The notes under the pieces: generated by a model
What the model saw: the letters and a program-made list of their open reading frames with translations, nothing else
Database searches by the model: none
Told to the model about the DNA's origin: nothing
NCBI GenBank assembly: GCA_949825045.1
Contig: OX463808.1
Location: forward strand, 27,837,674-27,901,673
From: Argyresthia goedartella
Lineage: Eukaryota > Arthropoda > Insecta > Lepidoptera > Argyresthiidae
Direction: 5' to 3'
DNA length: 64,000 bases
Part shown: piece by piece, positions 62,249 through 64,000 of the stretch
Layout: each line of letters starts with the position of its first letter
Position numbering within the stretch: position 1 is the stretch's first letter
Program-made: the position numbers and the translations under genes

Positions 62249-63983
62249 TTAAACTTCAGTTGCAATTATTTCTTCTTTTCTGTCCCTTTTAATTCCTTTA
62301 GGCGATGTTTTGTTGAAAACTTCCGGAAAAGATTGGTTCTTTTTTATTTTAACCTGAAGGAAATCCAATGTTTTCCAATCTGCCACATGACTCTCTTTGT
62401 ACTTAAGTGAGAATTCACCCCTTTCTGCTTTGATCGACATATATCTTTCAGATAGACTCTTGGTTGTGTATTTTTTAATTTCTGTTGAGACCGGACGTCC
62501 TCGAAATTAAAAAAGTCGGAAACAGACATAGCCTTCACATAATTTTTCCTATTATTGGATTTAGACACGATTTCAAGGAAGTCATCAAAGTCGTACAGTT
62601 TCTTGTTCTTCATGGCTAATTCCACCTGATGGTGGAAATTGTCTTCCGACATGTAGCTGTGGCCTGGTTCGAAGTATTTCACTATGATTATTTCTGTTGA
62701 TGTGAGACCACTGTTGACCATGTTTACGAGAAAACACAGCAAAGCCCAATTCTTGTTTTGCGCTGCACAGTTATCAGCCCATATGTAAATTTCCTTCGCA
62801 TCTCTTTTGCTCAATAAAAATGCTCTGAAAGCGGATATTATGTCTTCTTGATGACGACCTGAAATTGTTTCATTCCACAGTACTGCAATCAGTACATTAT
62901 CGTCTTTGGCATTTCGAAGCGGAACGAAACTTTCGTTTAATGCTATAATTCTATGGCAAAAAATTGCCGTTTTATACTGATCGATTCGAGGTAACATTAT
63001 TACCTTCTGTAAATTGACAGAGAAATAAATTTTGTCTTTTTCAGTTGACGCTAATAGAACATCCTTTTGATATTCAATTCTTGATGTTGTGTACCGAAAT
63101 TTATGCGTCTTGTGCTGGACGCACCTTTCGCAGGATGCTTCATTCGTGCATTCGGTGCTAGTTAAATGCAACTTGAATGAGGCGCATTGTTCGCATTCCT
63201 CATTTCCTAGATGAGCAAATGAAATATTCATTTCTCTGAGTGTTATTCGATATGTTTCGAATGATACCGATATATTTGGGTATTTAAGCATAAAGTTTTA
63301 ATGCATCATGGTTATGTTTATGTCACTAGGTAAATACAATTTCTTCGGGGCATGCTCTCGACGATAGTGAGAAATCATCGGATTGTAACTTTGAATATGA
63401 GGTCTGATTATGTCTTTATCTATCACATTGGTGCGTTCATAACTTCCTCTTCTGTCTTTCTGTTCATCTATTTTCTTGTGAAGTACAGTATTAATGTGTC
63501 TATTATTGTTGGCGTTGTAACCGAGCGTCGTCAAATACATTTTTTTTTGTAAACCTCAACTCTTTTGTTATTTACTGATAAGTAATATCTGTGGGAAAGC
63601 CCTCTCTTCGCATTTGCATCCGTGCGTGATACAGTTCTAGTTTTTGGTTCATACGACTCAACTGTACTTTTTATGTATATCCCTCTTGATTCGTAGTTTA
63701 AATTTATGTATCGATCATGTATGATTTGTCTTTCTTTGTTGGTTATCTTGGACGTACACTTTCTACGACATTTGTCATTGCATGGAGGTTTGAGCGACAA
63801 TTTGTTATCGTCATTTTCTTTCTTTATCTTTGAGCGTTCTGAAAGAGGTAGATCAAATTTGCGTCTTTTACATGGTAAACCGGATTTTGTAAGGCCTTTG
63901 TCATTTATAGTTGGCGTTATCTCTTTTTCAGAAACAACTGCTGCTGGTCTTGGATCTTGGATTGCCATTTGCGGAGAGTTCAT
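62249..63983 (-). pseudogene. Transposase-like gene (DUF7869-like), broken
   Basis: Pieces on the minus strand: 63983-63531 has a Lys/Arg-rich N-terminus with 'CNDKCRRKCTSKITNKERQ', a Cys motif, then 'LSHRYYLSVNNKRVEV'. A frameshift in an A-run near 63,540 leads to 63540-63298 with 'IQSYNPMISHYRREHAPKKL'. An in-frame TAA (63300-63298) precedes 63291-62344 with 'CEQCASFKLHL', 'IIALNESFVPL', 'IYIWADNCAAQNKNWAL' and 'IVKYFEPGHSYMSEDNFHHQ'. A further shift near 62,460 leads to 62440-62249. The last motifs resemble a DDE nuclease core in multi-copy insect proteins. The transposon origin and DUF name are from memory and uncertain. Confidence 0.6.
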
Positions 63984-64000
63984 ATTGCATATTTCATCAG

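Overview
This window is eukaryotic nuclear DNA, almost certainly from a moth or butterfly. Genes are split by introns with GT..AG junctions, intergenic DNA is AT-rich, and the repeats are of kinds common in Lepidoptera: a tRNA-derived SINE with a GGTTCGAA-type B box, CR1/Jockey-like LINEs, BEL/Pao, Gypsy and Copia LTR elements, piggyBac, mariner and many short inverted-repeat elements. I see no RNA gene, CRISPR array or bacterial feature. The species call is inference from these families.

Layout. 1-2,240: AT-rich DNA with SINE debris and a LINE 3' fragment carrying a SINE. 2,100-5,834: a nearly complete LINE with one frameshift. 5,890-7,720: a LINE scrap and a dead mariner. 7,800-10,300: a decayed Copia element. 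10,354-11,577 (minus): three phase-matched exons of a host ankyrin-repeat gene; further exons were not found. 13,000-14,426: a GC-rich promoter-like patch and short tandem repeats. 14,427-22,138 (minus): a BEL/Pao retrotransposon with a 5-bp target duplication, carrying its own 721-bp inverted-repeat insert. 22,350-25,159 (minus): a four-exon piggyBac-type transposase gene with all catalytic aspartates. 26,850-32,300: two LINEs. 32,647-42,815: a nested stack, with an unclassified DNA transposon containing a Gypsy element whose 5' LTR contains two LINE fragments. 43,334-43,685: a small inverted-repeat element. 44,898-57,045 (plus): the main host gene, a PIX-type Rho GEF (Drosophila RtGEF, vertebrate ARHGEF7 family). 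57,960-61,700: repeats and nested inverted-repeat elements. 62,240-64,000 (minus): a broken transposase-like gene reaching the window edge.

The PIX gene has SH3, DH and PH exons followed by three alternative 3' ends: a 701-codon disordered exon, or a short exon plus the conserved GIT-binding motif exon ending in one of two terminal exons. All joins keep frame, giving predicted proteins of 1,100, 584 and 693 residues.

The observations I rate highest are: (a) the Gypsy LTR carries two perfect heat-shock elements in a 58-bp repeated unit plus two partial ones upstream of a TATA box; (b) the alternative PIX C-termini; (c) the spliced, catalytically intact piggyBac gene; (d) the DNA transposon framed by inverted arrays of a motif repeated about every 20 bp; (e) the BEL element with unequal LTRs and gag and pol in one frame separated by a single UAG.
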